From UBA2197 sp034370465 (GTDB lineage: Bacteria; Desulfobacterota; Desulfuromonadia; Desulfuromonadales; UBA2197), in the NCBI GenBank assembly GCA_034370465.1, contig JAXMLA010000144.1, positions 1 to 29,509 on the forward strand: 29,509 bases of DNA. The letters run 5' to 3'. Within the stretch, counting starts at the first letter, position 1. The number at the start of each line of letters is the position of its first letter. Positions 1 through 7,306 of this stretch are shown here, in pieces. The translations under genes and the position numbers were made by a program. The notes under the pieces were generated by a model. It made no database searches, had not been told where the DNA came from, and was given only the letters and a program-made list of their open reading frames with translations.

Positions 1-1
1 G

Positions 2-145
2 CAAGAAGAGTCTCTGGCAGAAATCAATGGAATTCTGGTCACGACTGACGGTCTCAAGCTCATCGATGTCTACGGCAAAAGCCGTAAAGTTGCCGGGACG
101 ATCAGCGAGATCGACCTGCTCAATCGCCGGATCGTCCTCGGCTGA
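2..145 (+). CDS. C-terminal part of a CooT-like small nickel-binding family protein (partial)
   Basis: The window opens inside this reading frame, which runs 47 codons to a TGA at 143-145. The visible part holds ..GILVTTDGLKLIDVYGKS.. and ends in ..EIDLLNRRIVLG. This resembles the end of the short CooT family (about 65 residues, COG1532-like), whose members finish with a strand-rich segment and an 'EIDLLNHRIVL'-like tail. The N-terminus, with the Cys that binds nickel in CooT, lies outside the window, so metal binding cannot be judged. The family call comes from memory of the consensus and is moderate. The gene ends just before the TPP riboswitch and is probably not part of the thiamine operon. 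Confidence 0.55.
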   Translation, partial: QEESLAEINGILVTTDGLKLIDVYGKSRKVAGTISEIDLLNRRIVLG

Positions 146-163
146 TCTTCACAATTTGACTCA

Positions 164-254
164 CCGCTAGGGGAGTGCAGCGCACTGAGAGTTCCATTCA
201 ACGATGGAACGACCCTTTGAACCTGATCCGGATGATACCGGCGTAGGGAAGCGG
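164..254 (+). promoter_or_regulatory. TPP (THI-box) riboswitch
   Basis: The conserved thiamine pyrophosphate aptamer parts are present in order. A P1 stem pairs CCGCT (164-168) with AGCGG (250-254). CTGAGA lies at 185-190. A P3 side hairpin pairs GTTCCAT (191-197) with ATGGAAC (204-210). The long conserved block around CCTGATCCGGATGATACCGG then leads into GTAGGGAAG. In known cases TPP binding to this RNA turns off downstream thiamine genes. Here an intrinsic terminator follows directly, so control by transcription attenuation of thiED, and probably thiC, is the natural reading. Confidence 0.96.
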
Positions 255-272
255 CAGGACGGACCGATAGTG

Positions 273-306
273 GACCGCCGTGCCTCCCCGGTACGGCGGT
301 CTTTTT
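273..306 (+). terminator. Intrinsic terminator, expression platform of the TPP riboswitch
   Basis: GACCGCCGT (273-281) pairs perfectly with ACGGCGGTC (293-301) around an 11-nt loop and is followed by a run of five T (302-306). It lies between the aptamer and the thiED start, with no stop codon to terminate for. This is the arrangement expected of a premature terminator formed when TPP is bound. Confidence 0.9.
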
Positions 307-332
307 ATGCGCGTGCAGCGCCAAAAAGAAGA

Positions 333-1757
333 ATGATGCTCTCTGGCCTTTATCTGATTACCGATGATAATCACGACGGCGCCCTGCCGGATCGGGTCGC
401 GGCGGCACTGCGCGGCGGTGTCCGTATTGTCCAGTACCGGGACAAGCAGGCGACGGCGACGGAGCGGCTGACCATGGCGTTGCGCCTGGTCGCCCTGTGT
501 CATCAGTCCGGGGCGATCCTGATCATCAACGATGATGCGCAGCTGGCGCACGCCTGCAACGCCGATGGCGTCCATCTCGGCCAGAAGGATGGCGAAGTTG
601 CCGCTGCCCGCGCGCTCCTCGGACCGGAAAAATTGATCGGTGTCTCGACCCGCACTGTGGCACAGGCGCAGCAGGCGGCCGCGGCCGGCGCCGATTATAT
701 CGGTCTCGGCAGTCTTTATCCGACCACGACCAAGGGGGACGCGGTGGTCGTCGGCGTCGAAGGATTACGGGCGGTGCGGGCCGCTGTGGCCCTGCCGATC
801 GTCGCCATCGGCGGCATTGCCCGCGACAATGCCGGCGCGGTGATTAATGCCGGCGCTGACTGCATCGCCGTGGTTTCGGCGGTGATGAGCGCGCCCCGAC
901 CCGAGTTGGCCGCCAAAGAGTTGACCCTCCTCTTTAACCGGCGTCTCCCCCGGCCGCAGGGACGGGTACTGACGATCGCCGGCTCCGATTCCGGCGGCGG
1001 TGCCGGCATTCAGGCCGATCTCAAGACGATCACCCTCCTCGGCAGCTACGGGATGAGTGCGATCACCGCTTTGACCGCCCAGAATACCTGTGGCGTCAGC
1101 GCCATTCACGCTGTGCCGCCGGACTTTGTCGACGCGCAGCTCGAAGCCGTCCTCAGCGATATCGGCACCGACACAATCAAGACCGGCATGCTCCTCAACG
1201 CCGGAATTATCGCCGTCGTTGCCGCGGCGATTCAGCGCCACGCCCTCCTCGCGGTGGTCGATCCGGTGATGATCGCCAAAGGGGGAGCTCCCCTGCTGCA
1301 GGACGAAGCGATTGCGACGCTGCGTCACACATTGATCCCGCAGGCCTATCTCCTCACCCCCAATCTCCCCGAAGCGGAAGCCCTCACCGGTCTGTCGATT
1401 GGCAACGAGACGGAGATGGAGCGCGCCGCCCGCGCATTGCAAGAACTCGGCGCTGCGAATGTGCTGCTCAAGGGCGGGCACCTGGAGGGTGGAGACGCCA
1501 TCGATCTCCTCCTTTGCGGCGACCAGCTGCACCGCTTTGTCGCCCCGCGCATCACTACCACCAATACTCACGGCACCGGCTGCACCTTTGCCGCCGCGAT
1601 TGCGACCTTTTTGGCGCAGGGCTGGCCGCTGCCGGCCGCGGTCGGCCGCGCCAAGAGCTTTTTAACGGCTGCCATCGCCAGTACTTTGCCGCTCGGGAGC
1701 GGCCATGGCCCGGTCAACCACTGGCAGGGAGCCAAGGCAGTAACGCGTGACTTGTAA
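333..1757 (+). CDS. thiED: Bifunctional thiamine-phosphate synthase / HMP(-P) kinase (ThiE-ThiD fusion)
   Basis: The 474-residue protein joins two thiamine enzymes. Residues 1 to about 205 are ThiE, which couples HMP-PP to thiazole phosphate; VQYRDK, INDDAQLAHA.., GVHLGQKD, GLGSLYPTTTK and VAIGGI are visible. From about residue 212 comes ThiD, the HMP and HMP-P kinase, with VLTIAGSDSGGGAGIQADLK, KTGML, VVDPVM, LTPNLPEAEALTG and the ribokinase-type NTHGTGCTFAAA anion-hole motif. Two adjacent ATG codons (333, 336) follow a weak AAGAAG ribosome site. The longer open frame back to 204 runs through the riboswitch and terminator, so it is rejected. The gene is first in a TPP-riboswitch operon with thiC. 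ThiE-ThiD fusions are known; all key motifs look intact. Confidence 0.95.
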   Translation: MMLSGLYLITDDNHDGALPDRVAAALRGGVRIVQYRDKQATATERLTMALRLVALCHQSGAILIINDDAQLAHACNADGVHLGQKDGEVAAARALLGPEKLIGVSTRTVAQAQQAAAAGADYIGLGSLYPTTTKGDAVVVGVEGLRAVRAAVALPIVAIGGIARDNAGAVINAGADCIAVVSAVMSAPRPELAAKELTLLFNRRLPRPQGRVLTIAGSDSGGGAGIQADLKTITLLGSYGMSAITALTAQNTCGVSAIHAVPPDFVDAQLEAVLSDIGTDTIKTGMLLNAGIIAVVAAAIQRHALLAVVDPVMIAKGGAPLLQDEAIATLRHTLIPQAYLLTPNLPEAEALTGLSIGNETEMERAARALQELGAANVLLKGGHLEGGDAIDLLLCGDQLHRFVAPRITTTNTHGTGCTFAAAIATFLAQGWPLPAAVGRAKSFLTAAIASTLPLGSGHGPVNHWQGAKAVTRDL

Positions 1758-1823
1758 CGCGTGACGGGCCGCAATTAAATTTTTTACCAGCATTTGTCAC
1801 CGGTCACGCGTCACGCGTCACCG
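1741..1823 (+). repeat. Cluster of CGCGTGAC / GTCACGCG repeats between thiED and thiC
   Basis: The 11-mer TAACGCGTGAC occurs twice on the plus strand (1741-1751 and 1755-1765). Its complement-type unit, TCACGCG, recurs about 40 nt later within 1803-1822, giving two direct and several inverted copies. The first pair overlaps the end and stop codon of thiED. The inverted copies could fold into a long imperfect stem. No function is assigned; it may be a dispersed repeat or a regulator site. Confidence 0.7.
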
Positions 1824-1845
1824 ATTCACCACCCAAGAGGTTCCC

Positions 1846-3150
1846 ATGACTACACTCGAAGCCGCCCGTTCGGGCCTGATTACTGATCTGATGCAACAAG
1901 CTGCGGCGGTCGAAGGGATCGATTCCGAACTCCTGCGCCAGCGCATCGCTGACGGCACCGCCATCATCTGCCACAACAACCGCCGATCCAACGGCACCCC
2001 TCTCGCCGTCGGCCTCGGTCTGCGCACCAAGGTCAACGCCAATATCGGCACCAGTCGCGACGACACCAGCATCGACAAAGAGCTGGAGAAGGCGCGGGTG
2101 GCGGTCGCTGCCGGCGCTGACGCGATCATGGATCTCTCCACCGGCGGGCCGGTCGATGAAATCCGCCGCGCCATCATCGCCGAGACCGATGCCTGCATCG
2201 GCACCGTGCCGCTGTATCAGGCCGCCCTCGATGCCATCAACCGCCAGAAGAAGGCGATCGTCGACATGACCGTCGAGGATATCTTTGCCGGGATCGTCAA
2301 GCATCTCGACGACGGCGTCGATTTCATCACCGTCCACTGCGGCGTTACCCGCGCCACCGTTGAACGGATGGATCGGGAAGGGCGGATCATGGATGTCGTT
2401 TCCCGTGGCGGTTCCTTCACTGTCGAGTGGATGGCGCACAACAACGCCGAGAACCCCCTCTTCGAGCATTACGACCGCCTCCTCGAAATCGTCAAACCTT
2501 ACGACGCTGTCCTTTCTCTCGGTGACGGCTTCCGCCCCGGCTGTCTCGCCGATGCCACTGACCGCGCCCAGATTCACGAACTCATCCTCCTCGGCGAATT
2601 GACTCAGCGCGCCTGGGATGCCGGCATTCAGGTGATGATCGAAGGACCGGGGCACGTCCCCCTGCATCAGATTACCGCCAATATCCAGCTGCAAAAGCGT
2701 CTTTGCCACGGCGCCCCTTTTTATGTCCTCGGACCGCTGGTCACTGACATCGCGCCGGGCTACGATCACATTACCTGCGCCATCGGCGGGACGGTGGCGG
2801 CGGCGGCCGGTGCTGACTTCCTTTGTTACGTCACTGCCAGCGAACATCTCCGTTTGCCGACGGTGGAAGATGTCCACGAAGGAGTCATCGCCTGCCGCAT
2901 CGCTGCTCATGCCGGCGACATCGTCAAGGGGGTCAAGGGGGCGATGGAAAAGGATATCGCCATGGCGCGCTGCCGCAAGGCTCTCGATTGGGAGGGGCAG
3001 TTTGCCCTCGCCCTCGATCCGGCCAAGGCGCGGCGTCTGCGGGCGGAATCGGGGGTCGACGAAGAGCACGGTGCCTGCACCATGTGCGGCGAATTCTGCG
3101 CTTACAAGGTGATGAACGAGCGCCGGGAAAAACAGAACGTCAGCCACTGA
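1846..3150 (+). CDS. thiC: Phosphomethylpyrimidine synthase ThiC (short form)
   Basis: The 434-residue radical-SAM enzyme converts aminoimidazole ribotide to HMP-P, the pyrimidine half of thiamine. Family motifs seen include GTSRDD, DAIMDLSTGG, GTVPLYQA, SRGGSF, LSLGDGFRPG, VMIEGPGHVPLHQI, YVLGPLVTDIAPGYDHIT and CYVTASEHL. The cluster motif near the C-terminus is CTMCGEFC (C411, C414, C418). That is CX2CX3C, one residue shorter than the CX2CX4C of the long E. coli-type enzyme. A ribosome site AGAGG precedes ATG 1846. BzaF, the 5-hydroxybenzimidazole synthase of related anaerobes, is a close paralogue, but the place behind a TPP riboswitch and thiED favours ThiC. Confidence 0.92.
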   Translation: MTTLEAARSGLITDLMQQAAAVEGIDSELLRQRIADGTAIICHNNRRSNGTPLAVGLGLRTKVNANIGTSRDDTSIDKELEKARVAVAAGADAIMDLSTGGPVDEIRRAIIAETDACIGTVPLYQAALDAINRQKKAIVDMTVEDIFAGIVKHLDDGVDFITVHCGVTRATVERMDREGRIMDVVSRGGSFTVEWMAHNNAENPLFEHYDRLLEIVKPYDAVLSLGDGFRPGCLADATDRAQIHELILLGELTQRAWDAGIQVMIEGPGHVPLHQITANIQLQKRLCHGAPFYVLGPLVTDIAPGYDHITCAIGGTVAAAAGADFLCYVTASEHLRLPTVEDVHEGVIACRIAAHAGDIVKGVKGAMEKDIAMARCRKALDWEGQFALALDPAKARRLRAESGVDEEHGACTMCGEFCAYKVMNERREKQNVSH

Positions 3151-3160
3151 GGATAAATTT

Positions 3161-3700
3161 ATGAGCAAAGACCTATACGTTAAAAACCTGTCGCAGCAAA
3201 CGACGGAAGAGGATATTCGCACCCTCTTCGCCGTCGCCGGCAAGGTGACCTACATCCACATGGTCGTCGATCCCAAGACCGAGCAGTTCCTCGGTTGCGC
3301 TTATGTGAAGATGTCGAGTGAGGCGGAAGCCAAGGATGCGATCAACGCCCTCAATGAAGCGCGTTACATGAATTCGTATATTTCGGTCGACGTGGCTTTG
3401 CCGCGCACCCCGGCCGGGACTGTGCGGCCGTCGTCGCCCAAGAACAAGAAAGCTCCCCGGCCGGCGGCCGCAGGTGCGACCGAGAAAAAGCGCGACAAGG
3501 CGATCGCCAAGGGCGACTGGACCGGTCCGGCGCCAACTAAGAAGGCGACACCCCGCCGCAAGGACGGGGAGGGGGGAAGAAGCACTCCGGACTGGACCTC
3601 CACCCCGAGCGAAAGCGCGCCGTCGTCCCGTCGCAAGAGCAGCGGGGCCCCTCGGAGTGGTTCGCCGCGAAAAGGGCCGGGTCCGAAACGGGACAAGTAA
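3161..3700 (+). CDS. RNA-binding protein with one RRM domain and a basic low-complexity tail
   Basis: Residues 1 to about 80 form an RNA recognition motif: RNP2 is LYVKNL near residue 5 and RNP1 is LGCAYVKM near residue 45. The remaining 95 residues are rich in Lys, Arg, Pro, Ser and Gly (..KKRDKAIAKGDW.., ..RRKSSGAPRSG..), probably a disordered, positively charged tail. Single-RRM proteins of this kind (Rbp-like) occur in cyanobacteria and several proteobacteria; their RNA targets are mostly unknown. ATG 3161 follows GAGGA that overlaps the thiC stop by a few bases, so the two may be cotranscribed. The length of 179 residues is longer than typical Rbp proteins because of the tail. Confidence 0.88.
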   Translation: MSKDLYVKNLSQQTTEEDIRTLFAVAGKVTYIHMVVDPKTEQFLGCAYVKMSSEAEAKDAINALNEARYMNSYISVDVALPRTPAGTVRPSSPKNKKAPRPAAAGATEKKRDKAIAKGDWTGPAPTKKATPRRKDGEGGRSTPDWTSTPSESAPSSRRKSSGAPRSGSPRKGPGPKRDK

Positions 3701-3722
3701 AGCCGGCAACGAGGAGGAAGGG

Positions 3723-6596
3723 ATGACACGTTCGGCATTCGGTTGGTTGCTCTTTCTCTTCGTTCTCCTCGGCGTCCCGTCGCCGGGCGAATCCCGTCTC
3801 GATCCCCGCTTGAACTGGTCGACCCTGGAGACTCCGCACTTCCTCGTCCTCTATCACGAGGGCGGTGAGGAGGTTGCCGGACGCGCGGCGATCATTGCCG
3901 AAGAGGCGCACCAGCATCTGGCGGCGGAATTGCGCTGGGAGCCGGGCGAAAAGACCCGACTGGTCCTTGCCGATGTCAGCGATGCTGCCAACGGCCTGGC
4001 CACCCCCTTCCCCTTTAACCGTATCATCGTCTACCTCACTCCTCCCCTCGAAGAGCCCTTTTCGATCACCGACACTGAAGAGTGGCTGCGCATTGTCATT
4101 ACCCACGAATATGCCCATATCCTCCATCTTGATCATGTCCAGCAGGGACCGGCGTTTTTGCGCCGGATCTTCGGCCGCCTTTACTTCCCGAATGTTTTTC
4201 AGCCGAATTGGTTGATCGAAGGGCTGGCGACTTACGAGGAGACGGCGCTGAGTCAGGGGGGGCGCGGGCGCTCCAGTTATACGGAGATGCTGCTGCGTAC
4301 CGCCGTGCTGACCGGTACTTTTCCCGATCTTTCCCAGGGAGCAGCCGCTCCTGATAGCTGGCCGGGAGGTGAGCTCCCCTACCTCTACGGAGTGAAATTC
4401 TATCAATATCTCGTCGACAAGTATGGTCCGACCCTCCCCGGTGAACTCAGTCAGCGCTATGCCGGTCGTTCCCTCCCCTTTATGGTCGATTCGACGGCCC
4501 GTGCCGCCTTCGGTTCCACCTTCAAGACCGAGTGGCTCCTGTGGCAGCAGCAGTTGCAGCGCGAATACGCAGAGAAAGCGCGGGAGCTCACGGCCCTAGG
4601 TCTGACCGAAATTACCCCCTTGAGCAGTGACGGTGGCTATACCTTCTTTCCCGCCCCTTCTCCGGCTGGTGACCGCATCGCTTATAGCAGCCGCACGGCC
4701 GATCGCTCCTTCTCGCTGATGCTGGCCACCGCGGATGGTCAAGAGCCCCGGCCGCTGTTGCGTCGGTCAGTCACGCCCGCGAATGCCGCCATCGCCTGGA
4801 TGCCGGACGGTTCGGGACTGATCTATGCCAAGCTCGAACGGGATCGCTACGACAATCTCTATAGCGACCTGTACCTCTTCGATTTTGTCTTGGGGGAGGA
4901 GCTCCGCCTGACGCACGGTTTGCGGACCGGCAGTCCGGATGTTTCTCCCCTCAACGGAGATATCCTTTGTACCGTTGGCCATACCAATGGCAATCGTTTG
5001 GCCGTGGTCAACATCGACGGCAGCATCGTGCGCTATCTCTCTCCCGAAGGCGACCCGCGTCTCTTCGCCACCCCGCGCTGGGCGCCGGACGGGCAAAGGC
5101 TCGCCGTTGCTGTCAAGGATGCGGACGGGCGTTTTCTGATTCAGATTCTTGATCCGGATGGCACCCTCCGCGCCACTCTCCCTGATAACGGGGGGATCAA
5201 TGCCAGCCCGGCCTGGAGTCACGACGGCACCACTCTCTTCTTTACGTCCGACCGCAATGGCATTTACAACCTGTATGCTTATCGCCTCGCCACTACAGAG
5301 CTACTCCAGGTGACCAACCTCCTTGGCGGCGCCTTTTCCCCGCAACCGAGTCCGGATGGAGAGAGCCTCCTCTTTGTCAGCTACAGCGCCGCCGGTTTTG
5401 ATCTCGCCCGCATGCCGCTGCATCCGGATGCGTGGACGGTCCTTCCGGTCGTGCCGTCGCTCCCGACCGTCGCACCAGAGCCGCAACCTCCAAGCACGCT
5501 CGAAAACACAGCCCGACCTTACTCCCCCTGGAGCGATCTCCTCCCCCGCTACTGGCTCCCCTGGTTCGGCGTCGATGAACTCGGCGCGCAACTCGGACTC
5601 TCCACGTCCGGGAACGACGCCGTCGATCGACACAGCTGGGCGGCCACCGCCACCTATGGGCTGAAGACGCATCGCCCGGCTTACAGCCTCCTGTACCGTT
5701 ATGATGGTTTTACTCCGACCGTCCAGTTCCTCGCTACCGATCAGGCGATCCCTTACGCGGACTTCTTCGTTTACCCCTCGGGGGCGGAAGAGAGCTATTG
5801 GGAGCGCCGCCGCTCCTTCGGCCTCGATCTGATCTTCCCCGGCGCCGGCCTCTGGGCGCGGCAGGAGCTGAGCGCGGGACTGCGCTATCAGGATTTTGCC
5901 GCCGCTGATGATCCCCCACCCGGCTTCCTCCCTCCCGAGGAGGGGCAGCTGGCGAGTCTTCGCTTCGCTTACTCCTTTGCCAACAGCGTTCGCCCGCCCA
6001 AGGCGATCAGTCCCGAGGAGGGGCGGTCGCTGACCGTGGCTGCCCAGCTCAGCTCTGCGGCCTTGGGGGGGGACTTTGACCAGCGTAAATACACCCTCGA
6101 CTGGCACGAGTACACCGTCCTCCCCTGGGGGACGCATCAGGTCCTCGCCACCCGAATCTTTGGCGGCCTGGCGCAAGGAGATCTTTTGGCGCAGCGGGCC
6201 TTTCAGGTCGGCGGCGACAGTTCCGGAGATCTTCTCCAGGGTCTGGATGAAGAAAAGCTGGCGCTGCGCGGTTATGCGATCAATGCATTTCGCGGGCAGC
6301 GCGCCATTCTGGCGAGCACGGAATATCGCTTCCCTCTCCTCAATCTGGAGCAGGGGATCGGTAACGGCCCCCTCTATTTCCGGCGTTTACACGGCGCAGT
6401 CTTTGCCGAAGGGGCTGACGCTTTTGATCGCGGGGGCGTGATGATCAAGGACTTTCGCACGGCGGCCGGCGCAGAGTTGCGCTGCGATCTTGATCTCGGC
6501 TATCGACTACCGCTGACACTGCGTTTGGTTGTTGCCAAAGGATTCGATCAGGGCGGGGAGGATCAGGGTTATCTGACGCTGTGGCTGCGCTTTTGA
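3723..6596 (+). CDS. Envelope protein: peptidase-MA-like domain, TolB-like propeller and outer-membrane barrel
   Basis: The 957-residue protein starts at ATG 3723 after GAGGAGG, with a signal peptide (FGWLLFLFVLLGVPSPGES). Residues about 30-200 look like a gluzincin peptidase of the peptidase-MA type: HEYAH (H128, E129, H132) and E166 in WLIEGLA. Residues about 300-575 hold repeated blades of the PD40/TolB kind (FFPAPSPAGDRIAYSS, ASPAWSHDGTTLFFTSDRNG, FSPQPSPDGESLLFVS). Residues about 610-957 alternate hydrophobic and polar residues and end in LWLRF, a C-terminal Phe typical of outer-membrane barrels (Bac_surface_Ag-like). The combination suggests a surface or periplasm-facing protease or assembly factor; the substrate is unknown. 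The longer frame upstream overlaps the RRM gene and is not used. Confidence 0.8.
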   Translation: MTRSAFGWLLFLFVLLGVPSPGESRLDPRLNWSTLETPHFLVLYHEGGEEVAGRAAIIAEEAHQHLAAELRWEPGEKTRLVLADVSDAANGLATPFPFNRIIVYLTPPLEEPFSITDTEEWLRIVITHEYAHILHLDHVQQGPAFLRRIFGRLYFPNVFQPNWLIEGLATYEETALSQGGRGRSSYTEMLLRTAVLTGTFPDLSQGAAAPDSWPGGELPYLYGVKFYQYLVDKYGPTLPGELSQRYAGRSLPFMVDSTARAAFGSTFKTEWLLWQQQLQREYAEKARELTALGLTEITPLSSDGGYTFFPAPSPAGDRIAYSSRTADRSFSLMLATADGQEPRPLLRRSVTPANAAIAWMPDGSGLIYAKLERDRYDNLYSDLYLFDFVLGEELRLTHGLRTGSPDVSPLNGDILCTVGHTNGNRLAVVNIDGSIVRYLSPEGDPRLFATPRWAPDGQRLAVAVKDADGRFLIQILDPDGTLRATLPDNGGINASPAWSHDGTTLFFTSDRNGIYNLYAYRLATTELLQVTNLLGGAFSPQPSPDGESLLFVSYSAAGFDLARMPLHPDAWTVLPVVPSLPTVAPEPQPPSTLENTARPYSPWSDLLPRYWLPWFGVDELGAQLGLSTSGNDAVDRHSWAATATYGLKTHRPAYSLLYRYDGFTPTVQFLATDQAIPYADFFVYPSGAEESYWERRRSFGLDLIFPGAGLWARQELSAGLRYQDFAAADDPPPGFLPPEEGQLASLRFAYSFANSVRPPKAISPEEGRSLTVAAQLSSAALGGDFDQRKYTLDWHEYTVLPWGTHQVLATRIFGGLAQGDLLAQRAFQVGGDSSGDLLQGLDEEKLALRGYAINAFRGQRAILASTEYRFPLLNLEQGIGNGPLYFRRLHGAVFAEGADAFDRGGVMIKDFRTAAGAELRCDLDLGYRLPLTLRLVVAKGFDQGGEDQGYLTLWLRF

Positions 6597-6607
6597 GGGG
6601 GGGATGA

Positions 6608-7102
6608 TCAGAAAGGAACTTGAACTCCGAGCTTGAAGTATTTACCGTCACTCCCGGGTTCAAGATCGAGCCCGAAAGGGCGGACAAGCTCGTCGACTTG
6701 ATCGGAAGGGAGGGTGTAGCCGAGGTTGAACTTTATCGTGCCGAGATCGACATCGACCCCGGCCGTGACCGCCGCTCTCTCCAGAGAAGCGACATCACTG
6801 GCGGCAATAGCGGGCCGCTCCAGTGCTGGCAGAACGCTTGGCGCCTGACTGGTGTCAATAAAAGGGGTAATCGCCCCTTCCGATTTTTTCTTTGTCACTA
6901 CCCCCTCGCGAATCGGCAGCGGGGCAAGGAAGGCGGGGGGGTCGGCCAAGACAATCACAAGTTTTGGCTGGAAGTCCTCATGGACAGGCGGTGTCAGCAC
7001 GGGGTCGTAAGCAAGGACCGGAGAGGTTAAGATGCCAAGACAAAGGAAGAAGCTCGCGCCGATTCTGCACAAAAGCTTCTTTTTTACTGACAATTGTTGC
7101 AT
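6608..7102 (-). CDS. Small secreted or outer-membrane protein of unknown function
   Basis: Read on the minus strand, it starts at the ATG at 7100-7102 behind a GGTGTGGTGG ribosome site. This gives 164 residues beginning MQQLSVKKKLLCRIG, then a hydrophobic signal segment ending ..TSPVLAYD. An upstream ATG at 7147 would add 15 residues before the signal peptide and is less likely. The mature part is Pro-rich at first; the end (TIKFNLGYTLP... KYFKLGVQVPF) has strand-like alternation and a terminal Phe, so a small membrane-associated strand domain is possible. I do not recognise the family. It converges on the large barrel gene with only 11 bases between stops. Confidence 0.7.
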   Translation of the reverse strand: MQQLSVKKKLLCRIGASFFLCLGILTSPVLAYDPVLTPPVHEDFQPKLVIVLADPPAFLAPLPIREGVVTKKKSEGAITPFIDTSQAPSVLPALERPAIAASDVASLERAAVTAGVDVDLGTIKFNLGYTLPSDQVDELVRPFGLDLEPGSDGKYFKLGVQVPF

Positions 7103-7132
7103 AACCACCACACCCTTTTGCGACTCTTGCGC

Positions 7133-7160
7133 AAGATCACCGGCCATTTCCCGTGATCTT
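7133..7160. repeat. Inverted repeat upstream of the minus-strand secreted-protein gene
   Basis: AAGATCAC (7133-7140) and GTGATCTT (7153-7160) are a perfect 8-bp inverted repeat with a 12-nt centre. It lies in the divergent region between the secreted-protein gene (minus strand) and ileS (plus strand). It could be an operator or an RNA hairpin in the leader; neither can be proven here. Confidence 0.5.
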
Positions 7161-7234
7161 CAGCTTGCCCAATTTCATATTATAACTCTTATCCCCTTTT
7201 AAAGCACGAAACGTTCCATTTTTCCGGTTTTCCC

Positions 7235-7262
7235 TTGACTTTGCAGGGGATTTTGCTAAGTT
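7235..7262 (+). promoter_or_regulatory. Sigma-70 type promoter for ileS
   Basis: TTGACT (7235-7240) is followed after 16 bases by TAAGTT (7257-7262), with a TGC just upstream of the -10 that would act as an extended -10. Transcription would start near 7269, about 38 bases before the ileS start codon. Confidence 0.65.
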
Positions 7263-7306
7263 GTGAGGCTTGTTTTTGCCCGTTGACTGAAGAACTGGAG
7301 ATGACC

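Noticed and set aside
204..332. Upstream extension of the thiED frame to an ATG at 204
   Set aside because: It would read through the riboswitch and terminator; the family start and the double ATG at 333/336 fit better.
1804..3243. Long minus-strand open frame opposite thiC
   Set aside because: Same reason: codon-bias shadow of thiC with no supporting start or motif.
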